Source: Isoetes taiwanensis
Lineage: Eukaryota > Streptophyta > Lycopodiopsida > Isoetales > Isoetaceae
Assembly: GCA_021234155.1 (NCBI GenBank)
Contig: JAJEKV010000023.1
Location: forward strand, 4,478,338 to 4,542,337
Direction of reading: 5' to 3'
DNA length: 64,000 nt
In this document: positions 54,600 through 64,000 of the stretch, one piece after another
Layout: each line of letters begins with the position of its first letter
Position numbering within the stretch: position 1 is the stretch's first letter
Notes under the pieces: generated by a model
Seen by the model: the letters and a program-made list of their open reading frames with translations, nothing else
Told to the model about the DNA's origin: nothing
Databases searched by the model: none
Program-made: the position numbers and the translations under genes

Positions 54600-54900
54600 T
54601 AGTATACCTTGGAGGGTTATGTATACCTCAATACTTATAGTATGGTTATGTGTATTACAAAAGGTTATGTATACCTGTTGCATACTATGGTTATGTGTAT
54701 TACAAAAGGTTATGTATACCTGATAACAATAAGATTACAATAAGATAACAATAAGAGTACAACCAGATTACAATAAGATAACAAGTACTATTATTTTACT
54801 ATTACTTATATTACGGTTATGTGTATTACAAAAGGTTATGTGTACCTGTTGTATACTAACACAACCAGATTACAATAAGATAACAAGTAATATTATTCTT
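54600..54900 (+). repeat. Tandem repeats with GGTTATGTGTATTAC
   Basis: Units of about 50 bases combine GGTTATGTGTATTACAAAAG, GTTATGTATACCTG and ACAATAAGATAACAA. The block separates transposase 1 from the small-ORF cluster. Confidence 0.8.
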
Positions 54901-54906
54901 CTACTA

Positions 54907-55149
54907 TTACTCAATGAATGAATCCAGCGTAGCGAAGCGCCCAGAGATCCTTTCGATCATGAACATTTGATACTCCCTATTCCACAGGAGATGGATGATA
55001 ACATCGACGGGATCAGGATAATGGCGAGGATTGAGAGCAACAGTGGTGAGCCAGTCTTCAAGCGGTATATCTCGGTCGCGGCACCGCTTGAAGTCCTCAT
55101 GATTCATCTTGCAAGTGATAGAATCACGTTCAAGACCAGAATAAGTCAT
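54907..55149 (-). CDS. Small ORF a (80 codons) of a local family
   Basis: Starts ATG 55149 (MTYSGLERD) and ends TGA-side at 54907. It contains MNHEDFKRCRDRDIPLEDWL, TTVALNPRHYPDPVDV and IIHLLW. The pattern H-x-D-x3-C-x-DR-x5-L...AL..P..V..IHL.W is shared with the + strand ORF at 56019 (MSHSDLVGCLDRHLLLDPYL, VMIHLIWLP). I do not recognise the family. It faces away from the other two members. Confidence 0.45.
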   Translation of the reverse strand: MTYSGLERDSITCKMNHEDFKRCRDRDIPLEDWLTTVALNPRHYPDPVDVIIHLLWNREYQMFMIERISGRFATLDSFIE

Positions 55150-55189
55150 AGCTAGACGGAGGCCAATGTTGCTGCACTCGGCAATTTGA

Positions 55190-55300
55190 TGTATATTTAT
55201 ACCCACCAAAATTATTGATGGTATACCCACCAAAATTATTGATGGTATATACTCACCAAAATTATTGATAGTATATACATAGAAATTATTGGATCATATA
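55190..55300 (+). repeat. Short tandem repeat CACCAAAATTATTGATGGTA
   Basis: Three copies at about 55202, 55229 and 55255 and a diverged fourth near 55285. It lies just upstream of ORF a (minus strand) and of the promoter at 55330 (plus strand). Confidence 0.85.
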
Positions 55301-55329
55301 CATGTATGGTACGTGATAAAGGCAATGAA

Positions 55330-55379
55330 CACCAATAATTCACATCAATAATTTTACTTCACTATAAAAGCAGCTCCAT
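55330..55379 (+). promoter_or_regulatory. TATA promoter copy 1 of the small-ORF family
   Basis: A block beginning CACCAATAATTCACATC and ending ACTATAAAAGCAGCTCC lies in front of the ATG at 55407. TATAAAA at 55363 is only 44 bases from the ATG, so the leader would be about 12-15 bases. The same block is found before 56019. Confidence 0.6.
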
Positions 55380-55406
55380 CCCGGTGGTAGAGCTCATTCA
55401 TCTCCC

Positions 55407-55680
55407 ATGGCTTCCTTGCCCGATCGCCCCAGAGAACATCCAATCCTTCGGTGCTACCTTAGCTATAATGATCTGTGTGAATGCTACGTGAAATGGTATC
55501 AAACTTGATCCATGGCTGCAGATCCAAAGCGATGGTCCCTGAAAGTGCTTGCGGTGAAGCTCACTTTCGTGTTAAGGTCCACCTTTATTGGCTTCCCCGA
55601 TCGGGGAGATCTTTGAGCTGAATAGCATCACGTGCTTTGATGTTGATGATGAGTGAATCAGACCGCTAAGGATATAATAA
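55407..55680 (+). pseudogene. Small ORF b, frameshifted family member
   Basis: ATG 55407 opens 34 codons (..LRCYLSYNDLCECYVKWYQ) ending at TGA. In shifted frames the sequence continues KLDPWLQIQSDGP and VKVHLYWLPRSG, which match LLLDPYLRRKALGA and VMIHLIWLPRSA of the ORF at 56019. A single-base change restores similarity at each break, so it is a recently broken paralogue. Confidence 0.5.
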
Positions 55681-55944
55681 TGACATGAGTACCTATGAAC
55701 TATGCAAGCTGTCTTTTATTTTCAATCACACCTATATTAGTCAAGCAAAGAATGACGAAAGTGAATCATCTATGATATGTATACCTAATATAAGCACTTA
55801 TGATTTGTGTATCTGTTAAGGATATATATAATATAAGCATAGTGAATATTAGTTGATGTATAGAATCGAAAGTACATGATAGAATCATACCGTATGAAAG
55901 TACATGATACTTGTATACGCTCAATGATGGCGCTACAGTCCACC

Positions 55945-55993
55945 CCAATAATTCACATCAATAATTTTACTTCACTATAAAAACAGCTCCATT
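55945..55993 (+). promoter_or_regulatory. TATA promoter copy 2 of the small-ORF family
   Basis: The block CCCCAATAATTCACATC to ACTATAAAAACAGCTCC repeats 55330-55379 with very few changes. TATAAAA at 55976 is 43 bases before the ATG at 56019. The similarity continues through the leader (TCATTCGTCTCCCATGG vs TCATTCATCTCCCATGG). Confidence 0.6.
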
Positions 55994-56018
55994 CGGGGCT
56001 AGAGGTCATTCGTCTCCC

Positions 56019-56216
56019 ATGGATTATTTTCCTTCTTCTATTCACCACATCGAGGCGATCAAGTGCTCGATGAGCCACTCTGATCTTGTTGGTTGCCTAG
56101 ATAGGCATCTTCTTCTTGATCCCTACCTGCGAAGAAAAGCTTTGGGTGCTGAGATTCATTGCCCTGCGTCAATTCGTGTTATGATCCATCTGATATGGCT
56201 TCCTCGAAGCGCATGA
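56019..56216 (+). CDS. Small ORF c (65 codons), intact family member
   Basis: ATG-initiated, with a TATA promoter copy 43 bases upstream and an uninterrupted frame (MDYFPSSIHHIEAIKCSMSH, SDLVGCLDRHLLLDPYLRRK, VMIHLIWLPRSA). It shares a motif with ORFs a and b, so the three are paralogues. The function is unknown. Conservation of promoter and protein pattern in three copies speaks for real genes, perhaps accessory genes of the neighbouring transposons, but the sample is small. Confidence 0.5.
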   Translation: MDYFPSSIHHIEAIKCSMSHSDLVGCLDRHLLLDPYLRRKALGAEIHCPASIRVMIHLIWLPRSA

Positions 56217-56469
56217 GCTATAAGATATCGGGGATCACTACTACAGATCACGAAGATGATTGAATCACTGTTCAACATATAAGCACTTGACCATCTTATC
56301 TATGAATCATGTATGCATTTATATATTAAAGATGTAGCGATTATATATGATCACAAATATAGTAATGTTATGTATTAAGATGAAAGATATGTATTACAAG
56401 TACAAGATCTCATGTATTAAGATGAACAATGTGCTATGTCTTTCCACATGTCTATAATATATTTCGAAT

Positions 56470-58891
56470 TTGATTGTTTTAGGCCTCTTGCCATTGGCAT
56501 CCCCAAGCATAATGAATGGCATCTAAATTTTCATACTTTGAAGGATCGGAAGGATTAGGCCGCCAACGCTTTTAGTCAAGCAGTCTTTGTAGTCCCCTCC
56601 AAAGAGGGCTTCCACCACGATACAAAAATATGTCCAAAATATGTAGATTCGGATCAAGAACAAAGATTCTCCTCTCGCATATCCTAACCAAGTGGCGGTG
56701 TTGTTATCATCTCCGTGTCTGACTAGAACAAACATACCCTTTGTCACATGTATGCGGAGGATCAAACTCTTCAAGAGGCAACACCGGACGGCCATCCGAC
56801 GGGCCACAATAAGATGGTAAAGGTCGGTGACCAATGCAGATATCGTCGACCTCTCGGAACAAATGTCGTTTTGTTCTAGAGGAACTTGTCTTGTTTGTGG
56901 CCAAAATGCATCATTTTGAGGACGCCCCGGAGCAACATCCTCCAAAGAGATAAGAAGTCGGCTCCAATACTCAACACTTGCCGCGGTATTGCCTTGCAAA
57001 CAAGCTACTTTCTTGATTCTTACATATGTCCTTCCATAGGGAGATGTATTTGTTGATGCTATCCTTCAACCCCGGAAGATCTTTCAATGTTGGTCTAGGA
57101 GGAATATTTTGTGGCACACCACTTGGTATCATTGGCTGACCATGTTCATCCTCTTTCCACATTCTAACTCCTCGAGAATCACTGGAAGCCACTCTTTATG
57201 TGTAGGACGATTTTGTATTGCATAACAGGCCAATCTCCTCGCCATCTTAAATTTGAAGAGCAATGGTTCAAGATGCCCAACCAGGCGTTCCCTTATCGAG
57301 GGATGAATCCTTCACAAAATCCTTCCAATTTGGAACTTCATCAATAAAGTATGGAATTGGGGATTTTGCATTGCATTTGCTAAACAAGTAAAGTAGCTCG
57401 TAGTGTCAAAGCATCCGAACCTAACTCATCAAGGTTGAAAAATTTCCAAATAAAGCATCAATATCATCATGGGTGTGGCCGACCATCATAAAGCCCACTT
57501 GGATCTCATCAAAGACCTTAAGCCAAGTCAAATAAGATAAGTATGAAAAGACATACCTATTTTTGTTTTGCCCTGATGCATTATCAAGTTGCAAATAGAG
57601 ATTTCGGGGGAGAGGGTTGAACACCTCAGGATTCGTTGTAGTTGAAGTATTTGGCAATACTTCTGCCATAGAAGCAAGTTTGTTCTTCAAAGGATTGGTA
57701 TCCTTGATCGCTTGCATCCATTTGCAATCTGCAGGCTTACTTCCACATAAGTCACCTATCTTGTCCTCTTGTACCAATTCCAAGTTATGCAATATTCTAG
57801 AAAGTGAACCAATGTGGAAGTTTGAATCATCTTTCCATAAATCAAGTGAGAAATGACCATATGCACGCACCACCATGCCCATGAGTTAAAGCTCCTCACA
57901 ACCGCTTCTTCAAGCTTATCACCTCTCCATACGATTTTGCTAGATGATGACTTCTAGGCACTAAAGTCTTAACCTGATCCATCTTATCATGTATTATACA
58001 TAGATGATTTTCGTGAGACCGCTGTGACAATGCTCTCCAATGCCAATATTGACTTCTCGCAAGAGCGTTGTTTCTAGCATATGAGACCGACGTTGAATTG
58101 CAAGATTTCGCTCTCTCTTTGTATCTTTTGTTTTTTCAGCTTTTGCTTAATTACGAATGCCAGATGTTGCATTTAGAGAAGGTGTATTTTTTGCAATGCT
58201 AACATCCGGAAATTCTTTTCCATATACTATAGAAAGAGTTCAAGGCTACGCTTGTTCCCCTGTAAGCTCTTCAACGACCGCACCAACTTCTTTATGTATA
58301 AGCTTCTTATTAAGAATGGAAGGAAGCTTCCGTGACATTTTCTCTTACATCATCTCTACCTCTTTTTGTTCTATGGGGAATACTTTCAAGATTCTCCGAA
58401 TGAATCTGTCTAGCACACATTGGGTGGGGCTGTAGTGGATCTAGGCTTCTTAGAGCCAAGATTACCATGTTGCCTACCTTTGCACCCGCTTCAAACTGCT
58501 TTCTCCAATTGTAAAATGTTGACTCGACCGATACCTAAAGCCATGCGCCACCCAAATGCATTGTAATTCCATCCCCTTGAGCACTATCCCGTCTCCTTCC
58601 TTCTCCTCGTAAGTCACACTCAAGACGCCAAAAAAATACGAACCCTTTGCATTGTATGGTTGAGATAAAAATTCTTTTCTTAATTCACATACTTGATGCT
58701 TGGTAAGTTTCTTGTTGCAAGTATTTTTGCAGCAGCCTTGACTTCATGAACTTATTGATTGAAGTTGTGGAGCATAGCCTTTCCTCTTTGCTCTTTCCCT
58801 TGGGTTGTCTTGGAATCCTATGTGTGTAAGTATACTTCCTTTTTCGCTTGAATTGAGCCTGAATGTTGTCCTCAAATGATTCTATTTCCAT
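56470..58891 (-). pseudogene. Putative transposase 2 (DUF7869-like), decayed
   Basis: The N-terminal basic part (KRKRKYTYTHRIPRQPKGKS, about 58840) is followed by degenerate sequence, LCIIHDKMDQ (about 57990), then an open frame 57882-57421 with FSLDLWKDDSNFHIGSLSRI, NLYLQLDNASGQNKNRYVF and VGFMMVGHTHDDIDALFG. Further down are MWKEDEHGQPMIPSGVP (about 57160) and a C-terminal piece FVLVRHGDDNNTATWLGYA (about 56690). It is homologous to transposase 1 (same HIGS, HDKMD and HTH-D-DALFG motifs) but clearly diverged, so the two are separate insertions or an old tandem. Confidence 0.6.
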
Positions 58892-59339
58892 ATCCTCATT
58901 TTCTTTAGCTTCTCGAGCTTGCGTGATGTTGTGAGACGTCCTTCCATCCCCGCAAAGATCACATCGCTATTTTCCCATTGTACAAGTGTATTTTTTCATT
59001 GGCCTTTTCAAGACAAGCATGACATTTGAGATCCTCTCAGAATTAGTGCAGAAGGATCTTTCCCACACGAGCCCCACCTTTGAGTCTCCTAAAATTCATC
59101 ACAACAAAGATCCCCGGGATCACCGAAGACAATTATGGCCTCGTGATATTTACTTCCGGGTCACATGCATGAAGAATGTGGCAATGCTTATCCAAGAGAT
59201 CGGTTCTTGAGAAACTAGGTGGTGGTTCATCATCATCGATGCTATCCGCGAGGAAAAACGTGTACCTAGATCCACCGTAGGATCAATTTCTTCATCTCAG
59301 ATCCGACATTGCCTCTACGCATTCTACATTCGAGGTCGC

Positions 59340-59920
59340 TGATGGAGTAGCTAAATCAATGGCATGATATCTTATATCTTGCCGAGGCCATTCGATAAAC
59401 GTGCCCACAGCCTCTTCAATGTTGTCACGCCATCACATGGAATCGAAGGATGTGGGTAGGCACCGACCTCGGTGACTTTGTAATCGCTACGCTGAGTAAG
59501 GCCAACATTCTTCCCATGGATGCAAGTTCTATTCACCAAGACACCCTTACCAACCCACGATATTAATCGACAAGGTTCACCATATTCTCTCCGTGGCCGC
59601 CATCGCTTGAAGGAGCGGCGGCCGATTAATCGAAGTCCGGGATGATGTTGTGGAGGTACTACTAGGCAAGTTGGGGGTTTCGATGACGACGCTTCGATGA
59701 CATAGTTGGGGCTCCTTCACAAGATTTCACTTGATTTCGAGGCCATTCGATGAATGTCCCCACGGGCCAAAGAATGTTATCCGCTCCCTCACACGGAATG
59801 GGAAGCACATGGGTGGGCACTATGGCTTCCGGTGACCTCCACGCACCACATTGCACCATGGAATGTTCCCCGCCATGCAGATGGCCTCTATGCAATTCAT
59901 GTCCCCCGGCAACTACCACA
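59340..59920 (-). pseudogene. Duplicated fragment with VGTFIEWPR motif (DUF8039-like)
   Basis: Two segments, about 59350-59540 and 59735-59910, encode on the minus strand the same pattern: THVLPIPCEGADNILWPVGT then FIEWPRNQV in one, and NIEEAVGTFIEWPRQDI in the other. From memory, the pattern LP.P......A.G.F..WP is found in the DUF8039 domain of plant CACTA-associated proteins. The spacing suggests a tandem duplication of about 385 bp. Frames are broken, so no product is expected. Confidence 0.4.
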
Positions 59921-60079
59921 TCCCCATCGACAAGGTTACGCAGGGCCTTTTCCCCCCGTGAGAATCAATACACATATATATATATACTTGTTAAGGACAT
60001 GCAACCCTCGATGACATATACTTAGTAAAAATAGCAAAAAATGCGAAAGAAATTATAACGACATGAGACAAATTTAAAT

Positions 60080-60370
60080 GCTCCATTTATTTAAATGGCC
60101 TTGATCGGCCGCCATTTACCTTTAAATGCAATGCCATTTATTCGGCCAATGGGCCATTTTCATTGAAACTGTCAATGGGCCATTTTCATTGAATGGAGTA
60201 TTTGAAATGCGCTTATTTTTCCTTGAAATGGAGCAGTAGGCCATTTCCTTTTAAATGAAAGGCTTATCTAAAGAAAAAAATGGCGCGGCTGCTCCATTTC
60301 AAGGAAAATGGCGCAAATGCTCCATTTCAAGGAAAATGCCCCATTGATGTGTAAATGGCATCTTCAATCT
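60080..60370. repeat. AAATGGC/GCCATTT cluster 1
   Basis: The words AAATGG, CCATTTA and AAATGGCGC occur about every 20-25 bases, in both orientations, making hairpin-rich DNA (e.g. CAATGGGCCATTTTCATTGAA repeated at about 60145 and 60170). Confidence 0.75.
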
Positions 60371-60639
60371 AAATGCTATATCTAATAGCTAGAGTTATGG
60401 ATTCCTATTACTACAAGATTCAAAGAAGACATCAATTGTTGAGAACTTATCTCTTGAACAAGATAGAGAAGATCTACCCTTAAACATATTAAAACATTTA
60501 ACATCCTACATCCTACATTAAACATACTAAAACATTTAACATACTAGAACGGAATAGCAACTAACCCGAGGTCATTGACGCTTCCGGACCGCCATATCAG
60601 AGAATGCGCTCAAGAATTTGGACAAGCTCAATAATCTTG

Positions 60640-60785
60640 GACAAGTCCGACAAGCTGGAGAATCCGGACAAGCGCGAAAAATGAAGACGAAGCCACTAGA
60701 ATGAAGCCAAGCTACCAAGAATGAAGCCGAAAGCTGAAGAATGAAGACAAGGCCGCGCCGTAAGAATGAAGACAAGGGCCAAAGC
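60640..60785 (+). repeat. Tandem AAGAATGAAGMCRARGC repeat
   Basis: Five or six units of about 17-25 bases (GAATGAAGCCAAGCTACCAA, AGAATGAAGCCGAAAGCTG, AAGAATGAAGACAAGGCC). The minus-strand open frame in this block is a by-product. Confidence 0.75.
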
Positions 60786-61589
60786 TGGCAAGCGGCCGCT
60801 ATCGAAAGAAAGAACCAACGATCTAAAAGGCGGAATAGGCGTCTGAACCGCCCGCTTTATCGACTAAGGAACCTGCCAAAAACCCCGAGGGGGCGAGGTG
60901 CATAAAAACGAACCGTCGGAGTCCATTATAATCGACCATGGCCTCGGCAAATCAAGAGCAAATTTCAAATGAAGTGGATGGTGCGGGCAAATTCAAAGTT
61001 CAAAATCTGCTTATGGGGATGATTCAAAATTTCCAAATTTGAATAAGGCCGGGAGAAACGGATTGGGCGGAAAAATTCAAACTTTTTAAAATTTATAGAG
61101 ATCAAGGAGACCGGCAAGGGAAAATCAAAAATTTTAAAATTTGTAGAAGACGGATTGGCGCCAAATTTGAAGAGATCTGACAAGCCAATAAATTTTCGGG
61201 TAAAATTGGTTTTCTTTTCTTTCCCCGACTTTTTTTTTTTTTTTCTTTCCGTCCAATTTTCATTTTCAATTTCATTGTTCTTTTCTCCCGCTTAGCCTTT
61301 CGCCTTCCCACCTAGCCTTAGCCTTGCACATTCTCTCTCCTATTCAACCATCTTCTCTCTCTAGCGATGTTGATAGGGAGCTTTCGGAAAAAAAGTGGAG
61401 TAGGATTTATAACGGTCCCAGAGACTTTTATACTTTTATACAATGGCGCAATCTTGATCAAAATCCAGGAGCCGTGCTCAAAGTTAGTATCCGTTGTTTC
61501 TATTCTTATCGATTTCTTAGGTAGCGAAAAGTGTAGTGTCTTCATTATGAGAGGGTGGGCTTGTAGGACCTTTTTCTTTTTGTATGAAA
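60786..61589. other. Spacer, no gene recognised
   Basis: A/T-rich with TTCAAA-TTT(AAA)ATTT words repeated at 60960-61160 and a T run near 61228. No conserved domain. TATACTTTTATACAATGGCGC (about 61428) precedes the next AAATGG cluster. Confidence 0.5.
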
Positions 61590-61970
61590 TGGCGCAGTGG
61601 CCATTTTAATGTAGCGACCTTTGTTCTTGTAGAAGCGACCTTATGAAATGAGCGGCAGCGCCATTTAATCTAAATGATCCGCGCCATTCTTTTGAAGGGA
61701 CCCATAAGAAACAAATGGCGGCGGTTAGCGCCATTTAGACTAAATGGCAGCATCCACGCTATTTATTTAGACTAAATATTTGCGCCATTTTTTCTTTTAT
61801 AGTAAATGGCGAAACTAAATGGCGACTAAACTGCGCTTATTTAGCTTTTACATAATAGAGCAAATGGCTGGCGCCATTTAGCTTTATTATATAAAAGCTA
61901 AATGATTTAGCATAAATGGCGCGCCATTTAGTCTAAATGTCGTTTGCTGTTTTAACTTTCTAGCACATGG
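61590..61970. repeat. AAATGGC/GCGCCATTTA cluster 2
   Basis: More than fifteen copies of GCGCCATTTA or its complement, with TAAATGGC and AGTCTAAATGG. Both orientations alternate, so long imperfect hairpins can form. It lies immediately before the ORF at 62071. Confidence 0.8.
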
Positions 61971-62070
61971 CCATTTGTCTCACCATGCTTACCATGCAGC
62001 GGCTAGTGCGCCGAAGAAATGGAACGTGGTGACATCGAGGACCATAGTCCTCACTGGAAGGTCTTGGTGT

Positions 62071-62400
62071 ATGGAGATCGTTAGAGCCATACCCTTGACT
62101 GAAGGCGTAGACCCAACCAAGGGAGACAAGAGGCGAGAACTTTGCCTCCTTGTCAAATCAGGTACAAGTGAAGAAGGAGCCTCAGCCGTGGCCCAGATGG
62201 GCATCATTGTCAACATGAGGGAAGTCAAGAAACAAGGAAGACTTGACTTTCTTGGTTGCACAGTGGAAGATCCGGTCACTGGCACCATTGATCTCTATTG
62301 CATGGATTGGCAAGCGCTATACGAGCCCGCAATGATGGAGTCCAAAGATGAAGGACCAAGCACCGCCGGGCCAAGAAAAAGGTTGGCCGCCATCTTATGA
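62071..62400 (+). CDS. Hypothetical protein (109 codons)
   Basis: An ATG-initiated open frame (MEIVRAIPLTEGVDPTKGDK, then KQGRLDFLGCTVEDPVTGTI and MDWQALYEPAMMESKDEG) that could extend upstream in frame to about 61975 without an ATG. Composition is ordinary for a soluble protein, with D/E and K/R balanced. I recognise no domain. It lies between AAATGGC clusters, which suggests cargo or coding remnant of that repeat-bearing element. Confidence 0.35.
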   Translation: MEIVRAIPLTEGVDPTKGDKRRELCLLVKSGTSEEGASAVAQMGIIVNMREVKKQGRLDFLGCTVEDPVTGTIDLYCMDWQALYEPAMMESKDEGPSTAGPRKRLAAIL

Positions 62401-63569
62401 GTCCAGAGAGCAAGCAGATATCAAAGGCACTGTAGAGATCCTCAAAGGATTCAGTATTCTCATGAGCGGCAATGGACATGTCCAAAAACCCGCGGTCCTA
62501 CATTGTAAGAAAAAGATCTCGTGCAACATGCCGCCAGAAGAATGGATAGCAGATGGTCAGCCGGGAGAGATGCAGAAAATGTGTAAAACTAAAACAAGCC
62601 ACCAAAGCCGCAAAGGAACAAAAACAGTGGAGGTGGTGAAGTACAAAGGGAGACGTAACAAGAAGAAGGACGAGACGTTGAGAAAGGGGAGGACCATAAG
62701 GATGAGAAGATGGATGAGGTCGATGCTCACAAACATGATTCTCCGCGGAAGTCCACCGAGAAGCCGGCCGATGTGAAGCTCGGCCGATAGTGACCGCGAC
62801 TATTAGTGACAATAAGGAGGCTACAAAGCACGTAAGAAATGTAGCATCCACAGCAGATAGCACTCCAAAGAAAGAGAAAGCCGTAAACCAAAGCACGTAG
62901 ATAAGGGCAAGTGAAATTACAAAAGATTGCATCTTCAAGTGCCCGAGGAACTAAAGATGGACCGCGGATGAAGAAGAAGAAATGGCGAGGAAACACTAAA
63001 GAAAATACAAAAGCACGGCCATATGTTCCCCTTGAGTCACATACACCAGAAGAATATCTATCCGGGATCTAGAAGAGGCCCCACCTAACATGACCGTGGT
63101 TATTAACCCCGAACATGTTAGAGGCTCGCAAATCATTTGCCGAGGATCCACATCCCTGTATTCACTCCAACAGATGTAGTGCCCTTTGATCCGGATACAA
63201 AGGAGTTGTCGAGCCGGGTCACGCTGTGAACGACCGATTCTAAAAAGATTTTATATTATCAATGGTAATCATTCGTCGCCGCTGCCAGTGCAAAGCGAAG
63301 TTGGGGACAGAGGATGCTAGAGCCGAGCTCAAAGAAGATCTATGTCTATAGAATATGCAGAGTTCTTTTCCTGAGAGATGACCTGACTGTGGGACTTTCA
63401 CCGAAAGTGTGGATGTGAACATGCTAAAAGAGCAAAGACCGCTTCATGAACCATATGTGGATCGGGATCCACCATCTCGCAAGCGCACCAGACGCGGGAA
63501 GACCAGCCCCCGCCAGCGCCGACAACAAGAAGCGACGAAAGTACAAGGCACGCTTTACGCCCCCTTACC
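62401..63569. other. Probable continuation of a decayed gene, not identified
   Basis: Lys/Glu-rich forward frames (KGRRNKKKDETLRKGRTIRM, about 62645) and a later piece around 63080 (NMTVVINPEHVRG) look like coding sequence broken by stops, but I cannot name a family. Confidence 0.35.
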
Positions 63570-64000
63570 CATTAACATTTATCTAAATGGCGCAATCGCT
63601 ACCATTTGATATTGAAACGATGCTACTGCTACCATTTGATGTAAATAGCGCAGCTCGGGCGCTTCATTAGATGTAAATAGCAACATTTTGAATTAAATCG
63701 CCGGGCCTGGCAAAGACTACCTTGAAATGGCGACAAGATTCTGGTGAAGTAAACACACCTAAGGATGTCAATTCCATGGTTCTCATGCCGTGATGATGTC
63801 TATGCACCTTCCACGATGTGGAAACAAATGGAGGAAGTGGGAGAACTTAAGGATGGGTCAGGGTCAAGCTATAGTAATCACTTTTGCCAAAGACAAAGAC
63901 ATTTCAGCGACAACTACCTTAGATGCATTATGGACTATGATGATTGTAGAAAAGGTCCTCTGGAAGCATTGCCGGGATATATATCACAAAGTCACCCTCA
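63570..64000. repeat. AAATGGCGC cluster 3 and window end
   Basis: CTAAATGGCGCAATCGCTAC, then CATTTGAT.T.AAA and GATGTAAATAGCGC are repeated at 63581-63700. The remaining 300 bases show no recognised gene. Confidence 0.55.

Noticed and set aside
59662-60025. Plus-strand frames 59750-60025 as proteins
   Set aside because: They are antisense to the repeated VGTFIEWPR coding segment and have no recognisable motif.

Overview
The window is plant nuclear DNA from a large, repeat-rich genome. The evidence is one plant-type arginine decarboxylase gene, Ty3/gypsy chromoviruses, a plant L1-type LINE, a plant-type Helitron helicase, a CACTA-like element and a piece of a plant monosaccharide transporter. 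Putative transposases of a kind I associate from memory with mosses, lycophytes, ferns and gymnosperms make a fern or gymnosperm more likely than a compact angiosperm. The species cannot be settled from the sequence.

Layout. 1-6.9 kb: AT-rich spacer, a 5'-truncated LINE (1815-4681, 14-bp target duplication) inserted in the right terminal inverted repeat of a small MITE-like element, a foldback and several minisatellites. 6.9-10.1 kb: the only convincing intact host gene, an intronless-in-CDS arginine decarboxylase (7796-9937) with an AUG-initiated 8-codon upstream ORF. 10.1-17.8 kb: a threefold repeat, a Helitron helicase split into two parts about 3.2 kb apart, and a GAATCT-rich degenerate satellite.

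17.85-33.09 kb: a decayed chromovirus on the + strand (matching 1.8-kb LTRs, TG...CA ends, 5-bp duplication TATTT). It carries two related DNA elements: A (20147-23636) in gag-pol and B (27046-31175) in the 3' LTR. Both have AACCATCATTCA-type termini and 4-bp duplications. B carries a captured fragment of a sugar transporter gene. A 279-bp hairpin element also sits in the 3' LTR.

34.99-51.15 kb: a second, younger-looking chromovirus on the - strand (TSD TCCAC, PBS, PPT, gag, PR-RT, RH-IN, chromodomain), interrupted by a 5-kb CACTA-like element with inverted arrays of a GACGATTTTTCT-type repeat. Between its 5' LTR and gag it has two extra reading frames. One is a roughly 410-codon frame in which an unknown N-terminal domain is joined to a histone H3 tail and histone fold. 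This is the most unusual feature in the window.

51.8-64 kb: a third copy of the AACCATCATTCA terminus, two decayed transposase genes of the NKNRYVF/GHTHDDID type (- strand), a small family of short ORFs with a duplicated TATA promoter between them, a degenerate duplicated gene segment, and dispersed clusters of an AAATGGCGC word.

Apart from arginine decarboxylase (polyamine synthesis) nothing here looks like a functional host pathway. The rest is a nested record of transposition. The order of events can be read from the nesting: chromovirus 1, then elements A and B and the hairpin; chromovirus 2, then the CACTA-like element.
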